From the NCBI RefSeq assembly GCF_900105515.1, contig NZ_FNSY01000001.1, positions 434,001 through 498,000 of the forward strand: 64,000 bases of DNA. The letters run 5' to 3'. Each line of letters opens with the position of its first letter. The stretch's first letter is position 1. Position numbers and translations under genes: made by a program. Source of the DNA: Streptomyces sp. 2131.1. GTDB taxonomy: Bacteria; Actinomycetota; Actinomycetes; Streptomycetales; Streptomycetaceae. Below are positions 8,129-16,108 of this stretch, piece by piece. The notes beneath the pieces are model-generated. The model had not been told where the DNA came from, searched no databases, and saw nothing but the letters and a program-made list of their open reading frames with translations.

Positions 8129-9759
8129 GTGAACGCCTTCGAACGGCGGACGATGAACGGGCCGATCGCCAGCAGGTCGACGGGGGCGGAGCCGAAGCAC
8201 TCCAGCGCCTCGCGGGGGTGGTCGACCATGGGCCTGCCCGCTGTGTTGAGGCTGGTGTTGACGACGACCGGGAGGCCGGTACGTTCCTCGAAGGCCGTGA
8301 GCATCCGGGCGACCAGCGGCTCCGACGCCGCGTCCACGGTCTGGATGCGTGCGGTGCCGTCCACGTGCACGACGGCCGGGATGCGCGGCTTCCATTCCTC
8401 GGCGACCTCGTGGACGAAGAGCATGTACGGGCTGGGCATCGGGCCGTCGAAGAGTTCGGCGGCGCGTTCGGCCAGCACCATGGGGGCCACCGGCCGGAAC
8501 TCCTCGCGCCCCTTGACCGCGTTGAGCCGTTCCAGGTTCTCGGCGCGCCCGGGGTGGGCGAGCAGGGAGCGGTGGCCGAGTGCGCGGGGGCCGAACTCGC
8601 TGCGCCCCTGGAACCAGGCGACGATGCCGTCCTGCGCCAGTTCCTCGGCGACGGCGGCGGCGATGTCCTCGGGCTCCTCGTAGGGCAGGGCAGCCGTTTC
8701 GAGCATGCGGCGCAGTTCGTCGTCGTTCCAGCCCCGGCCGAGGGCGGCGGTCGTCATCGGGGCGACCGGGCCGTACTCGGAGGCGACGTGGAGCGCTGCA
8801 CCCAGCGAGGTCCCGGCGTCACCGGCGGCCGGCTGCACCCACACCTCGTCGAAGGGGCCCTCCCGGTGGAGGCGGGCGTTGGCGACGCAGTTCAGGGCGA
8901 CGCCGCCGGCGAGCGCGAGGCGGGTGGCGCCGGTGCGGTCGTGCAGCCAGGAGGCCAGGTGGAGGACGGTCTCCTCCAGGCACCGCTGGGCGCCGGCCGC
9001 GAGGTCGGCGTGCTGCTCGGTGTACGGTCCGCCGGGCCGGCGGGCGGGGGCGAACTCGCTCCAGGGGATGCCGGAGGCCCGGAACCCACCGCCGTCGGTG
9101 GGGTGGACGTACTCGGCGAGCCGCTGGGCGAAGACCGGCTTCCCGTACGAGGCGAGGGCCATCACCTTGAACTCGTCGCTGCTGCGCAGGAATCCGAGGT
9201 GCTCGGTGAGCTCTTCGTAGAAGAGGCCCAGCGATTCGGGCAGCGGCTGGGTGTTCAGGATCTCCAGGACGCCGCCCTTGTAGTGGCCGGCGAGCTGGGA
9301 GGCGCACTCCCCGCGACCGTCGAGCACGAGCACCGCACGGTCGCCTGGTGGGGCGGCGAGCCCCGCGGACGCGGCGTGCGCCACGTGGTGCGGGACGAAG
9401 CGGACCCTGGCCGGGTCGAGGCCGGGCAGGGCCTCGGCGAGGAATTCGGGGGCGCGACGCGCGTAGGTCTGGCGCAGCTCGTCCCAGGGGTCGTGGAGGC
9501 CCATCTGTTCGGCGGGACGCGCCAGTTCGGGGTCGTAGGAGTAGGCGACCGCGTCCAGGTCGGCGGGTTCGAGGCCGGCCGTCTCCAGGCACCAGCGGGC
9601 GGAGAGTTCGGGCAGCTCCCATGCGGAGAAGGGCACGGGGCGCTTGCCGTGCTTACGCCGGCTGAAGCGTTCCTCCTCCGCCGCGGCGACGGTCTTCCCG
9701 TCGATGACCAGAGCAGCCGACGGATCGTGGAAAAGAGCGTTGATTCCGAGCACGCGCAT
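8125..9759 (-). CDS. O-carbamoyltransferase (NodU/TobZ/CmcH family)
   Basis: The 544-residue product matches the two-domain carbamoyltransferase family. It starts MRVLGINALFHDPSAALVIDG, and the N-terminal Kae1-like domain carries RFVPHHVAHAASAGL, whose histidines bind the metal in this family. LALAGGVALNCVANARL and the C-terminal WFQGRSEFGPRALGHRSLL segment are also typical. Family members transfer a carbamoyl group from carbamoyl phosphate, via carbamoyl-AMP, to a sugar or antibiotic hydroxyl. Here the likely target is a sugar of the heptose glycan (inference from the operon). It lies 12 bp after the epimerase-like gene and overlaps the next gene by 4 bp. Confidence 0.9.
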   Translation of the reverse strand: MRVLGINALFHDPSAALVIDGKTVAAAEEERFSRRKHGKRPVPFSAWELPELSARWCLETAGLEPADLDAVAYSYDPELARPAEQMGLHDPWDELRQTYARRAPEFLAEALPGLDPARVRFVPHHVAHAASAGLAAPPGDRAVLVLDGRGECASQLAGHYKGGVLEILNTQPLPESLGLFYEELTEHLGFLRSSDEFKVMALASYGKPVFAQRLAEYVHPTDGGGFRASGIPWSEFAPARRPGGPYTEQHADLAAGAQRCLEETVLHLASWLHDRTGATRLALAGGVALNCVANARLHREGPFDEVWVQPAAGDAGTSLGAALHVASEYGPVAPMTTAALGRGWNDDELRRMLETAALPYEEPEDIAAAVAEELAQDGIVAWFQGRSEFGPRALGHRSLLAHPGRAENLERLNAVKGREEFRPVAPMVLAERAAELFDGPMPSPYMLFVHEVAEEWKPRIPAVVHVDGTARIQTVDAASEPLVARMLTAFEERTGLPVVVNTSLNTAGRPMVDHPREALECFGSAPVDLLAIGPFIVRRSKAFT

Positions 9760-9771
9760 GCGCTGACTCCT

Positions 9772-10788
9772 TCAGAGATCGCGGACCGGGAAATCAGCGG
9801 GGGAATCGTCCGGTGCGCCGGAGAGCGAGGCGAAGAACGCGATGGTGCGTTCCAGGCCCTCCTCCCAGGAAACGCGCGGTTCCCAGCCGAACATCTCCCG
9901 CACCAGGGTGGTGTCGGGACGCCGGCGCTCAGGATCGTCGACGGGCCGGTCGATGTAGTCGATCCGGCTGGCGGAACTGGTCAGTTTGACGATCCGGCGG
10001 GCGATTTCGCGTACGGTCGTCTCGTCGCTGCCGCCGATGTTCACCGGCCGAACGGATTTGCTCGCCGCTACGCGCAACACACCGTCGAGGGTGTCGTCGA
10101 CATAACAGAGGGACCTGGTCTGACTTCCGTCCCCGGCGACAGTGAGAGGTTCCCCGGCGAGTGCCTGACTGATGAAGGTCGGCACGGCGCGGCCGTCATG
10201 GGCGCGCATGCGGGGACCGTACGTGTTGAACAGCCGGACGATTCCGGCGTTGGTGCCCTTGGCGGCGACATGAGCGGTCACCAGCGCTTCGGAGAACCGC
10301 TTCGATTCGTCGTACACGCTGCGCGGCCCCACCGGGTTCACATTGCCCCAGTAGTCCTCGCGCTGCGGGTGTACCAGCGGGTCCCCGTAGACCTCGGAGG
10401 TCGAGGCGAACAGCAGCCGTGCCCCGTCCCGGGCCGCGATGCCGAGCATGTTGCGCGTGCCGAGGCTGCCGACGTCCAGCGTTTCCAGCGGCATTCTCAG
10501 ATAGTCGGCGGGCGAGGCGGGACAGGCGAAATGGAGAATGACATCGTAGGGCCCGTCCAATTCCCGTACGCAGGAAGGGTCGGAGATGTCCAGATGGAGG
10601 AACCGGAAGCCGTTCCGTCCTTTCAGGTGCGCGATGTTCCGCGGCGATCCGGAGGCGAGGTTGTCCGCGCAGTCGACCGCCGCTCCCCCAGCCAGCAGGC
10701 GTTCGCACAAATGCGAGCCGAGAAAACCGGCACCGCCCGTCACCAGGGCGCGCCGCCAGGATATCCGCTCGGGTTCCGAGGACGTCAT
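9772..10788 (-). CDS. NAD-dependent nucleotide-sugar epimerase/dehydratase, UDP-glucuronate decarboxylase-like
   Basis: An extended SDR protein of 338 residues. It has the NAD-binding [19 protein letters not shown], the [15 protein letters not shown] region typical of UDP-glucuronate decarboxylases, STSEVYGDP, the catalytic YDESK, and [11 protein letters not shown] chose the ATG at 10788 because an AAAGGAG ribosome site lies 9 nt upstream; an in-frame ATG at 10797 abuts that site and is less likely. It is the first gene of the leftward operon. It resembles UXS-type enzymes more than HldD, so the operon may make ADP-D,D-heptose plus a pentose such as UDP-xylose. That last point is inference. 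Confidence 0.82.
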   Translation of the reverse strand: MTSSEPERISWRRALVTGGAGFLGSHLCERLLAGGAAVDCADNLASGSPRNIAHLKGRNGFRFLHLDISDPSCVRELDGPYDVILHFACPASPADYLRMPLETLDVGSLGTRNMLGIAARDGARLLFASTSEVYGDPLVHPQREDYWGNVNPVGPRSVYDESKRFSEALVTAHVAAKGTNAGIVRLFNTYGPRMRAHDGRAVPTFISQALAGEPLTVAGDGSQTRSLCYVDDTLDGVLRVAASKSVRPVNIGGSDETTVREIARRIVKLTSSASRIDYIDRPVDDPERRRPDTTLVREMFGWEPRVSWEEGLERTIAFFASLSGAPDDSPADFPVRDL

Positions 10789-10979
10789 GTGCCTCATCTC
10801 CTTTCAGGGAGCCAGGTGTTCCGGAACGCACGGCAGATGACCGTCGTACGTGACCGCCGGTTCGGCGCCACCGCATCGCGTTCCTGCCACTCGCCACTCC
10901 CCCATGGATCCTGCCGGAGCAATTCGCCCGCGCATCTTCGGGACTACCGTTGGAATGAATCCGAGAACGGGAGACGCCC
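10789..10979. promoter_or_regulatory. Divergent intergenic region driving the heptose operon and the pyruvyltransferase-like gene
   Basis: These 191 bp separate the first gene of the leftward operon from the rightward gene at 10980. Both start codons have good ribosome sites facing outwards (AAAGGAG on the left, GGGAG on the right), so promoters for both must lie here. I could not fix clear -35/-10 pairs by eye. Confidence 0.5.
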
Positions 10980-11879
10980 ATGAGCGAGGACCTGGCCGGT
11001 GTGCTGGACCGGCTGCTGCGGCCGCGGAGCGCGACCGGCCGTGTGCTGGTCACCGGATGGTTCAGCTTCCCGGACGGGGAAGTGACCGCCGGCGACTTCC
11101 TCGCCGAGCAGGCGGTGACCGACGCGCTGAGCCGTTTGGGTGTCCCGTACGAATCGGCCTGGAGTCCGCACTTCGCCCCGGGGGCCCTCACCCTGGAGGA
11201 GGCGTCGCCCGAGCGGTACGAGCAGGTGCTCTTCGTCTGCGGTCCGGTCCACGGGGACCAGCTCACCCGCCTGCACGAGCGCTACGCGTCCTGCAGGCGC
11301 ACCGCGATCGGGGTGAGCGTGATCGACGGCGACGACCCGGCGGTGCGGGGGTTCGACCGGATCGTGCCCCGCGACCGCGACGGGGTGGGGCACCTCGCCG
11401 ACCTGGCCCTGGCCGCCCGCCCCCGGCCGGACAAGCCCGTGGTGGGCACCGCCCTCACGCACGGCCAGGGCGAGTACGGGCCCCGGCGCGCGCACGACCG
11501 GGTCGCGGACACCCTTCACGCGTGGCTGCCCACGAAGGACTGCGCCAGGGTGACGGCGGACACCCGGCTGGCCCACGACGACTGGCAGCTTTGCCGGACC
11601 GCCGACCAGTTCCTCTCGCTGGTCGGCCGGCTGGACCTCGTGGTCACGGACCGCCTGCACGGGATGGTCCTCGCGCTGAGCACGGGTGTTCCTGCGCTGG
11701 TGGTGGATCCGGTACGCGGCGGCGCCAAGGTGTCCGCGCAGGCGAGGGTGGTGCGGTGGCCGGCGGTGATCCCCGCCGAGGAGCTGTCCGCGCAGGCGCT
11801 CGACGATAAGTGGACGTGGTGCCTGTCCGCCGCCGGGAAGGCGGCCGCAGAGCGCCGGCGCGGGCTGTACACCCCTTAG
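10980..11879 (+). CDS. Polysaccharide pyruvyl transferase family protein
   Basis: The 299-residue product has the fold signature of the polysaccharide pyruvyltransferase family: RVLVTGWFSFPDGEVTAGDF at the N-terminus, a central VLFVCGPVHG strand, and the diagnostic C-terminal VVTDRLHGMVLALSTGVPAL. Members add pyruvyl ketals to sugars, or act as GT-B-like enzymes of unknown specificity. The ATG at 10980 follows a GGGAG site. It is divergent from the heptose operon, so it may modify the same glycan; that is context only. The stop codon lies in the loop of a terminator hairpin. Confidence 0.72.
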   Translation: MSEDLAGVLDRLLRPRSATGRVLVTGWFSFPDGEVTAGDFLAEQAVTDALSRLGVPYESAWSPHFAPGALTLEEASPERYEQVLFVCGPVHGDQLTRLHERYASCRRTAIGVSVIDGDDPAVRGFDRIVPRDRDGVGHLADLALAARPRPDKPVVGTALTHGQGEYGPRRAHDRVADTLHAWLPTKDCARVTADTRLAHDDWQLCRTADQFLSLVGRLDLVVTDRLHGMVLALSTGVPALVVDPVRGGAKVSAQARVVRWPAVIPAEELSAQALDDKWTWCLSAAGKAAAERRRGLYTP

Positions 11880-11887
11880 GGGGTGTC
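11868..11887. terminator. Bidirectional terminator between convergent genes
   Basis: An inverted repeat (ACACCCC / GGGGGTGT, loop TTA) sits exactly where the stop codons of the convergent pyruvyltransferase-like and SDR genes face each other. There is no U-tract, as is usual in Streptomyces. Confidence 0.6.
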
Positions 11888-12638
11888 AGTTCGCCTGGCC
11901 GATCGGCCGGACCACCAGGGTGTTCACGTCCACGCCGCGCGGCTGCGTGATCGCCCAGACGAGCGTGTCCACGAGCTGCTCGGCGGAGATCATCGGACCG
12001 GCCGCCGCCGCGCCGCCGGGCCGCTCGTCCCAGAACGGCGTGAGCACCCGCCCGGGCGCGATCAGCGTGGTGCCGACGCCGTATCCGGTGGTCAGCATGC
12101 GGACGTTCTCCGCGAGGCCGGTCACCGCGAACTTCGTCATCGAGTACAGGTTGCCGGGTGTGTTCTTGAACCCCGCCACGCTGCCGACGAGCACGATCCG
12201 GCCCTGCGACTCCTTGAGCGCCGGAAGCGCCGCCCGAACCAGCAGAGCGGGCCCGAGCACGTTCGTCAGGATCATCCCCCGCCACTTCTCCGGGTCGCCG
12301 GTCTCGACGTGGGCGTCGGCCGAGTACCCGGCGTTCGCGATGGCGTGGTCCAGCCGGCCGAAGCCGCGTACGGTCTCCTCGACCGCCGCCGACACGTGCT
12401 CCCAGTCCGCCGCGTCCCCCTCGAAGGTGAGCAGCCGGTCCCCCGCCCCGGCCTCGTCCGCCGCCTGCGCGAGCGCCGCTAGCTTCTTCGCGCTTCGGCC
12501 GGTCGCGGCGACCCGGTGGCCGAGGCCGAGGAGGCGGTGCACACTCTGCGCCCCGATCCCGCTCGAACCGCCGGTGATGAAGGTGACGGGCGCCTCGGTG
12601 CCGGATGTGCCGTCCGTAGGCGCGATGTCCTTGGTCAT
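11886..12638 (-). CDS. Short-chain dehydrogenase/reductase (classical SDR)
   Basis: This 250-residue protein has a complete classical SDR set: the cofactor loop TFITGGSSGIGAQSVHRLLG, DxxD-type region GDAADW, IANAG, catalytic Ser in VLVGSVAG, and YSMTK with the catalytic Tyr and Lys. TGRSAKK after the second strand suggests NADP. It is an oxidoreductase of unknown substrate. It faces the remnant of an XRE/MmyB-type regulator; such regulators often sit beside SDR genes in actinomycetes, so its former regulator may be the fragment at 12906-13022. Confidence 0.85.
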   Translation of the reverse strand: MTKDIAPTDGTSGTEAPVTFITGGSSGIGAQSVHRLLGLGHRVAATGRSAKKLAALAQAADEAGAGDRLLTFEGDAADWEHVSAAVEETVRGFGRLDHAIANAGYSADAHVETGDPEKWRGMILTNVLGPALLVRAALPALKESQGRIVLVGSVAGFKNTPGNLYSMTKFAVTGLAENVRMLTTGYGVGTTLIAPGRVLTPFWDERPGGAAAAGPMISAEQLVDTLVWAITQPRGVDVNTLVVRPIGQAN

Positions 12639-12856
12639 GGTCTCCCCGTGCTCCGGTGCGGCGCCGCGCGAACCGCGACGCCGTCGCTGTCCCGCCCGAC
12701 GTTAGATCGTCGGGGGCGGACGCGTCCATGCGATACGCGCCCGCGACGGAGGTTGACGCTACGTACGCACGTCCGTGGCGGCGTGAGATACGCGCCGGCC
12801 TGTACGCCGGGCGCCAGGTCACCGACCCGCGCAGCGGCGACCGGACGGCGGCCTTC

Positions 12857-12908
12857 TGACAACATGGTGCCCCCGCGCCCAGGAGCGGCGCGGGACACCA
12901 TGCTGTCA
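12857..12908. terminator. Long imperfect hairpin at the 3' end of the regulator remnant
   Basis: The arms TGACAACATGGTGCCC... and ...GGGACACCATGCTGTCA pair over about 22 bp with few mismatches around an AGGAG loop centred near 12883. The right arm includes the stop codon of the leftward regulator remnant. It looks like that gene's old terminator. The size and near-symmetry also allow another role. Confidence 0.5.
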
Positions 12909-13022
12909 GTGGAGTCGTTGCTTCGTGCCGTCGGTGGCCGCCCACGAGGCGAGGAGGCGCAGGGCCTCCTCCGCCGGTGAGCCGGGTTCGGCGGTGTAGA
13001 CGGTCAGGGTGAACTGCTCGGC
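12906..13022 (-). pseudogene. C-terminal remnant of an XRE/MmyB-type transcriptional regulator
   Basis: The leftward frame reads EQFTLTVYTAEPGSPAEEAL, then RLLASWAATDGTKQRLH and a stop. This matches the C-terminus of the MmyB-like ligand-binding domain of Streptomyces XRE regulators, which typically ends in a phrase like VYTAEPGSPSEEALRLLASW. Only about 38 residues of roughly 280 remain; the helix-turn-helix and promoter are gone. The broken end lies at about 13010-13022, where a rightward P450 remnant begins, so the two truncated genes now sit head to head. Confidence 0.65.
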
Positions 13023-13751
13023 GTGCCCGAGGCCGACCGGGCCGACGTCCGGCGCTGGTCCGCCGACCTGTTCGCGTCGGGGGCCCCGGACGTCATCGAC
13101 TCGGCCTCGTATGCCATCGCCGACTACATGACGGGGCTCGTCGCGGCCAGACGCCGCTCCCCCGGTACCGCCCTCCTCGACCGCCTCGTCGCGGCGCGGG
13201 ACGGGTCCGACCGGCTGAGCGAGCAGGAGCTGGTCTCGCTGGGCGTGCTGTTGCTCGTCGCGGGCCACAAGACCACGACCAACACCCTCGGCAACGCCCT
13301 GCTCGCGCTGCTCCGGCACCCGGCCGAACTTCGGCGGCTGCGTACGCGACCGGAGCTCGTCCCGGGTGCGGTGGACGAGCTGATCCGGTTCGACTCGGCC
13401 GTGAGCACGGCGACGTTCCGGTTCACCACGGAGGCCGTCACACTCGGCGGCACCGAGATCCCGGCGGGCGTCCCGGTCCTGGTCGCGATCGGGGCGGCCA
13501 ACCGCGACCCGCAGCGGTTCCCGGACCCGGACCGGCTCGACCTGGACCGGGACGCGTCCGCGCACCTGGGGTTCGGCCACGGCATCCACCGCTGCCTCGG
13601 CGCGCCCCTCGCCAGGGCCGAGACGGAGATCGCCCTGCGGGCGGCTCTCGACCGCTTCCCGGGCATCCGTCTCGCCGTACCGGCCGAGCAACTGACCTAT
13701 CGGCACACCCGCCTTGTACGGGGGCTTGCAGCGCTCCCCGTACAGGTGTAG
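13011..13751 (+). pseudogene. Cytochrome P450, 5'-truncated
   Basis: About 245 C-terminal residues of a bacterial P450 (usual length about 400) are present. Homology starts at ELLGVPEADRADVRRW; the frame is closed by a stop at 12978, and a GTG at 13023 could start a product. The ELIR (ExxR) motif and the haem loop LGFGHGIHRCLGAPLAR are intact. The I-helix reads AGHKTT, where the family has an acidic residue (AGHETT), a second sign of decay. Helices A to E of the substrate pocket are missing, so a functional P450 is not expected. Confidence 0.8.
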
Positions 13752-13767
13752 CCGGCTCAGGAGCCGG
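13752..13767 (+). terminator. Short terminator hairpin after the P450 remnant
   Basis: CCGGCTC and GAGCCGG pair perfectly around a 2-nt centre immediately after the TAG at 13749-13751. Confidence 0.5.
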
Positions 13768-13792
13768 ACGCGTTGCGGGACCGGGTGTCTAA

Positions 13793-13993
13793 GAGATCCA
13801 CTCGCCGCGCGTCCCGAGCACCGAGGAGGCCGCCGCGCTCCTGCGTACCGGTCTGAAGGCGATCCCCGCCGAGCGGCTGTGGGTCAACCCCGACTGCGGC
13901 CTGGAGACCCGCGGTCGGCCCGAGACCCGGGCCTCGCTGGAGGACCTGGTCGCCGCCGCCCGTACCGTCCGGGGCGAACTGCCCGCCTCCTGA
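13793..13993 (+). pseudogene. metE: 3' remnant of cobalamin-independent methionine synthase
   Basis: The frame [20 protein letters not shown], then [20 protein letters not shown] and a tail ending [14 protein letters not shown], is the C-terminal about 66 residues of MetE (full length about 770). The NPDCGL motif holds a zinc-ligand cysteine of the family. A TAA codon immediately precedes the homology, and no start or upstream MetE sequence exists, so it cannot make an enzyme. A working metE or metH must lie elsewhere in the genome. Confidence 0.85.
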
Positions 13994-14044
13994 ACCGGAG
14001 CGGCTCCTGGGCCGGGACGCGCGGTCCCGGCCAGGATGCCGCCC

Positions 14045-14437
14045 TCACACCCGCGCGGAGCGCTGGTTCGGTACGAACACGTACAGCTCGAGGATCTCCG
14101 GCATCGGCGCCACACCAGGGCCTCCCGCCTCCACCCACGCGATGACGTCCTCGGTCGCGTCGGGATCGTTGACCAGGCCGAGCCACACCGGCCGGGCCCC
14201 GGCGCGGCGGGCCTCGGCCGACGGCTGTACGACGATGACGTTGGCCTGCTCGCACACGTCCAGGCACTCGGAGACGCGGATCGGGACGGCGGAACGCAGC
14301 CTCGCCGTCTGGGACCTGTGGTCGCCCGGCACCTTGACCGTGCCGCAGCAGCAGTCCCGGCACACCACCACCCTGCTCGGCGCCGGGCCCTCAACCGCAC
14401 CCCGGCCCACAGCCGTATCGGCCGCTGCACGCGACAT
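14045..14437 (-). CDS. (2Fe-2S) ferredoxin-domain protein under a cobalamin riboswitch
   Basis: The 130-residue product has a thioredoxin-like [2Fe-2S] ferredoxin pattern: [18 protein letters not shown] followed about 30 residues later by [20 protein letters not shown], with four or more cysteines placed to hold a cluster. Small proteins of this type occur in actinobacterial B12 gene neighbourhoods, but their exact role is not established to my knowledge. The leader on the same strand carries a cobalamin riboswitch (about 14498-14602), so expression should fall when B12 is abundant. The ATG at 14437 has only a weak GGCGGG site. Possible roles are an electron donor for corrin reduction or a cobalt-handling protein (inference). 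Confidence 0.78.
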   Translation of the reverse strand: MSRAAADTAVGRGAVEGPAPSRVVVCRDCCCGTVKVPGDHRSQTARLRSAVPIRVSECLDVCEQANVIVVQPSAEARRAGARPVWLGLVNDPDATEDVIAWVEAGGPGVAPMPEILELYVFVPNQRSARV

Positions 14438-14497
14438 CCCGCCACCCGCCTCTCACCGGGGAGATCCGCCCCGGAGTCCATGGAGGGGGCGACGGTG

Positions 14498-14602
14498 TGA
14501 GTCTCTGGCTCCCGGCTCGTGCCGGTCACAGTGGCGGGACCGCGCCGGAGTCACACCGGCTTCCTCGGATCACCATCGCCCGAATCGCCGGTCATCGTCT
14601 CA
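14498..14602 (-). promoter_or_regulatory. Cobalamin riboswitch upstream of the [2Fe-2S] protein gene
   Basis: Read leftwards, the leader contains GGAAGCCGGTGTGACTCCGG, then CGCGGTCCCGCCACTGTGAC and the closing GGGAGCCAGAGACTC. These are the conserved core (B12 box region) and the 3' peripheral element of AdoCbl-type riboswitches. It ends about 60 nt before the ATG at 14437, so control of translation or of early termination is possible. Confidence 0.85.
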
Positions 14603-14669
14603 TGGGGCCCGGAACGTCCCACGTCCGAGGCCCGCGCTCGCGTCGCACACCGACCGGGAGGAACCCGTC

Positions 14670-14771
14670 GTGAGCGTGGCGGCCGACGGCCCCAGGCTCC
14701 TGGACACCTTGCGGGCCTTCCTGTCCCACGACTGCTCCTGGTCCCGCACCGCGGAGGCCCTGCACATCTAA
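14670..14771 (+). pseudogene. Remnant of a PucR/CdaR-type regulator C-terminal helix-turn-helix
   Basis: A 33-codon frame (GTG at 14670) reads RLLDTLRAFLSHDCSWSRTA followed by EALHI and a stop. That is the start of the C-terminal HTH_30 domain of PucR-family regulators, which normally continues HRNTVRYR. The recognition helix and the rest of the protein are missing on both sides. A GGGAGG site stands before the GTG, so a small peptide could still be made, but I regard it as a fossil. Confidence 0.6.
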
Positions 14772-15928
14772 CCGCAGATGCCGCCCCCGCCTCCGCCGCC
14801 GGGGCAGGCGGCGGGCCCGGTGCCGCGTGGGCCCGCGGAGGTGGACAGCGGGACACCGTTGGCCCGCAAGGTCTCGCGTACGTCCAGGATCAGGGAGAAG
14901 ACCTCGTGGTTGCGGTCCTCGCCCTGCTCGTCCCACGCCCGCTGCTCCGCCTCGACCGCCATGCGGTCCTGCGCGAAGATGCGCTCGGTGAAGCGCCTGA
15001 TGAGCGGCGCCGCAAGACTGAGTGCGCCCGGAACCCGGGGCTTCTTGATCATGAGGAGCCCGAAGACGTTGCAGGCGCGCTGGTCGGCACCCACGGGCAC
15101 GTACGCCGCCCAGAGGCTGAAGACGGGCTGATCGGCACCCTCCGGCACGAGGTCGAGGGTCTGGTACGGGTACTCGGTGCGGATGGTCATCACGTCGCTG
15201 GAGCCGCCCGCGATGCCTTCGGCCGCCAGCATGCTGGCGCCGGCGTTGCGCTTCCCGCCGGTGTGGGTGAACAGGTACCTGGCCTCCACCGAACGGTCAT
15301 CGCCGCGGTGGCCGAGGAGTTCGGGACGGAGCCGCCCGACGACACCTTGGTGCAGGAACTGATGGTTCATGTCCAGCAGGTTCTCGTGCATGAACGAGTA
15401 GTGGCAGCCGACCCTCCGCGCGTACGTCAGCGTCTTGTAGCCGGGCGAGCCGTGAGCGGGCAACTCCGGCAGCGGCGTGGCCTGCGCCCTGTCCGGGTCG
15501 CCGGGAAACACGAAGACCAGGCCGTACGCCTCACGCACGGGATAACCGCGAACGCCCCGGGGAGGCCGGCGGTCCTCCTTGGACAGGTAGGGAATCTGCG
15601 AGATGCGGCCGTCGCCCCGGTAGGCCCACGCGTGATAGCGGCAGCGCAGGACCTCGCCCTCCACCACGCCCATGCTCAGCGGAACCTGCCGGTGCGCACA
15701 CCGGTCCTCAAGCGCGTGGACCGCCCCGCTCCTCCCCCGGTAGAGCGCGAGACGCTCACCGGCGAACGCGGCCGCGACCACCTTCCCAACGCGCACGTCC
15801 CTGGCCCGGGCGACGGGGTACCAGTAGTCCGGACCCGCGCCGACGCGGCGCAGGTCCACCGCGTCGGAGAGGTTCTGGCTCGTCGGCGCCCGACCGGTCT
15901 CGACCGTGCCCACGTCGGTCTCGTTCAT
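14768..15928 (-). CDS. Rieske non-haem iron oxygenase, alpha subunit
   Basis: The 386-residue product has a Rieske [2Fe-2S] domain with C77-x-H79 and C96-x2-H99 (RCAHRQ and RCRYHAW) and a catalytic domain with E182NLLDMNHQFLH, giving D186, H189 and H193 as likely iron ligands. Such enzymes hydroxylate or demethylate aromatic or terpenoid substrates with electrons from a separate reductase; none is encoded nearby. A GAGGGAG site precedes the ATG. The C-terminus is an odd run of seven glycines followed by ICG. An HpaI aldolase remnant lies just upstream on the same strand, which hints at a lost aromatic degradation locus (inference). Confidence 0.85.
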   Translation of the reverse strand: MNETDVGTVETGRAPTSQNLSDAVDLRRVGAGPDYWYPVARARDVRVGKVVAAAFAGERLALYRGRSGAVHALEDRCAHRQVPLSMGVVEGEVLRCRYHAWAYRGDGRISQIPYLSKEDRRPPRGVRGYPVREAYGLVFVFPGDPDRAQATPLPELPAHGSPGYKTLTYARRVGCHYSFMHENLLDMNHQFLHQGVVGRLRPELLGHRGDDRSVEARYLFTHTGGKRNAGASMLAAEGIAGGSSDVMTIRTEYPYQTLDLVPEGADQPVFSLWAAYVPVGADQRACNVFGLLMIKKPRVPGALSLAAPLIRRFTERIFAQDRMAVEAEQRAWDEQGEDRNHEVFSLILDVRETLRANGVPLSTSAGPRGTGPAACPGGGGGGGICG

Positions 15929-16108
15929 GCTTCTCCCTCTCAGATAGGCCGCTCCCTCATCCTGGCCGCGCTCGCTCCGGCTGCCCCTTCAAGCGCGTCC
16001 GGTCAAGTGAAGGGGCCGGGAGTGGCCGTCGCCGCGAACCCGTACGTCCCGCGGGCCGGGGGCCCGGTCCGACGACGCGCCGACAGAGGTGCCGGCGGAG
16101 GCGCACCC

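Noticed and set aside
12857..12908. Hairpin considered as an insertion-sequence end or attachment site
   Set aside because: No partner repeat, transposase or target duplication is seen; its position at a stop codon fits a terminator better.
12906..13706. Leftward frame of 266 codons opposite the P450 remnant
   Set aside because: Only its last 38 codons (the MmyB-type tail) resemble a protein. The rest is the antisense shadow of the P450.
14670..14771. 33-codon small gene with its own ribosome site
   Set aside because: The sequence is the beginning of a PucR-type HTH domain cut off before the recognition helix, so I list it as a remnant, not as a small functional gene.
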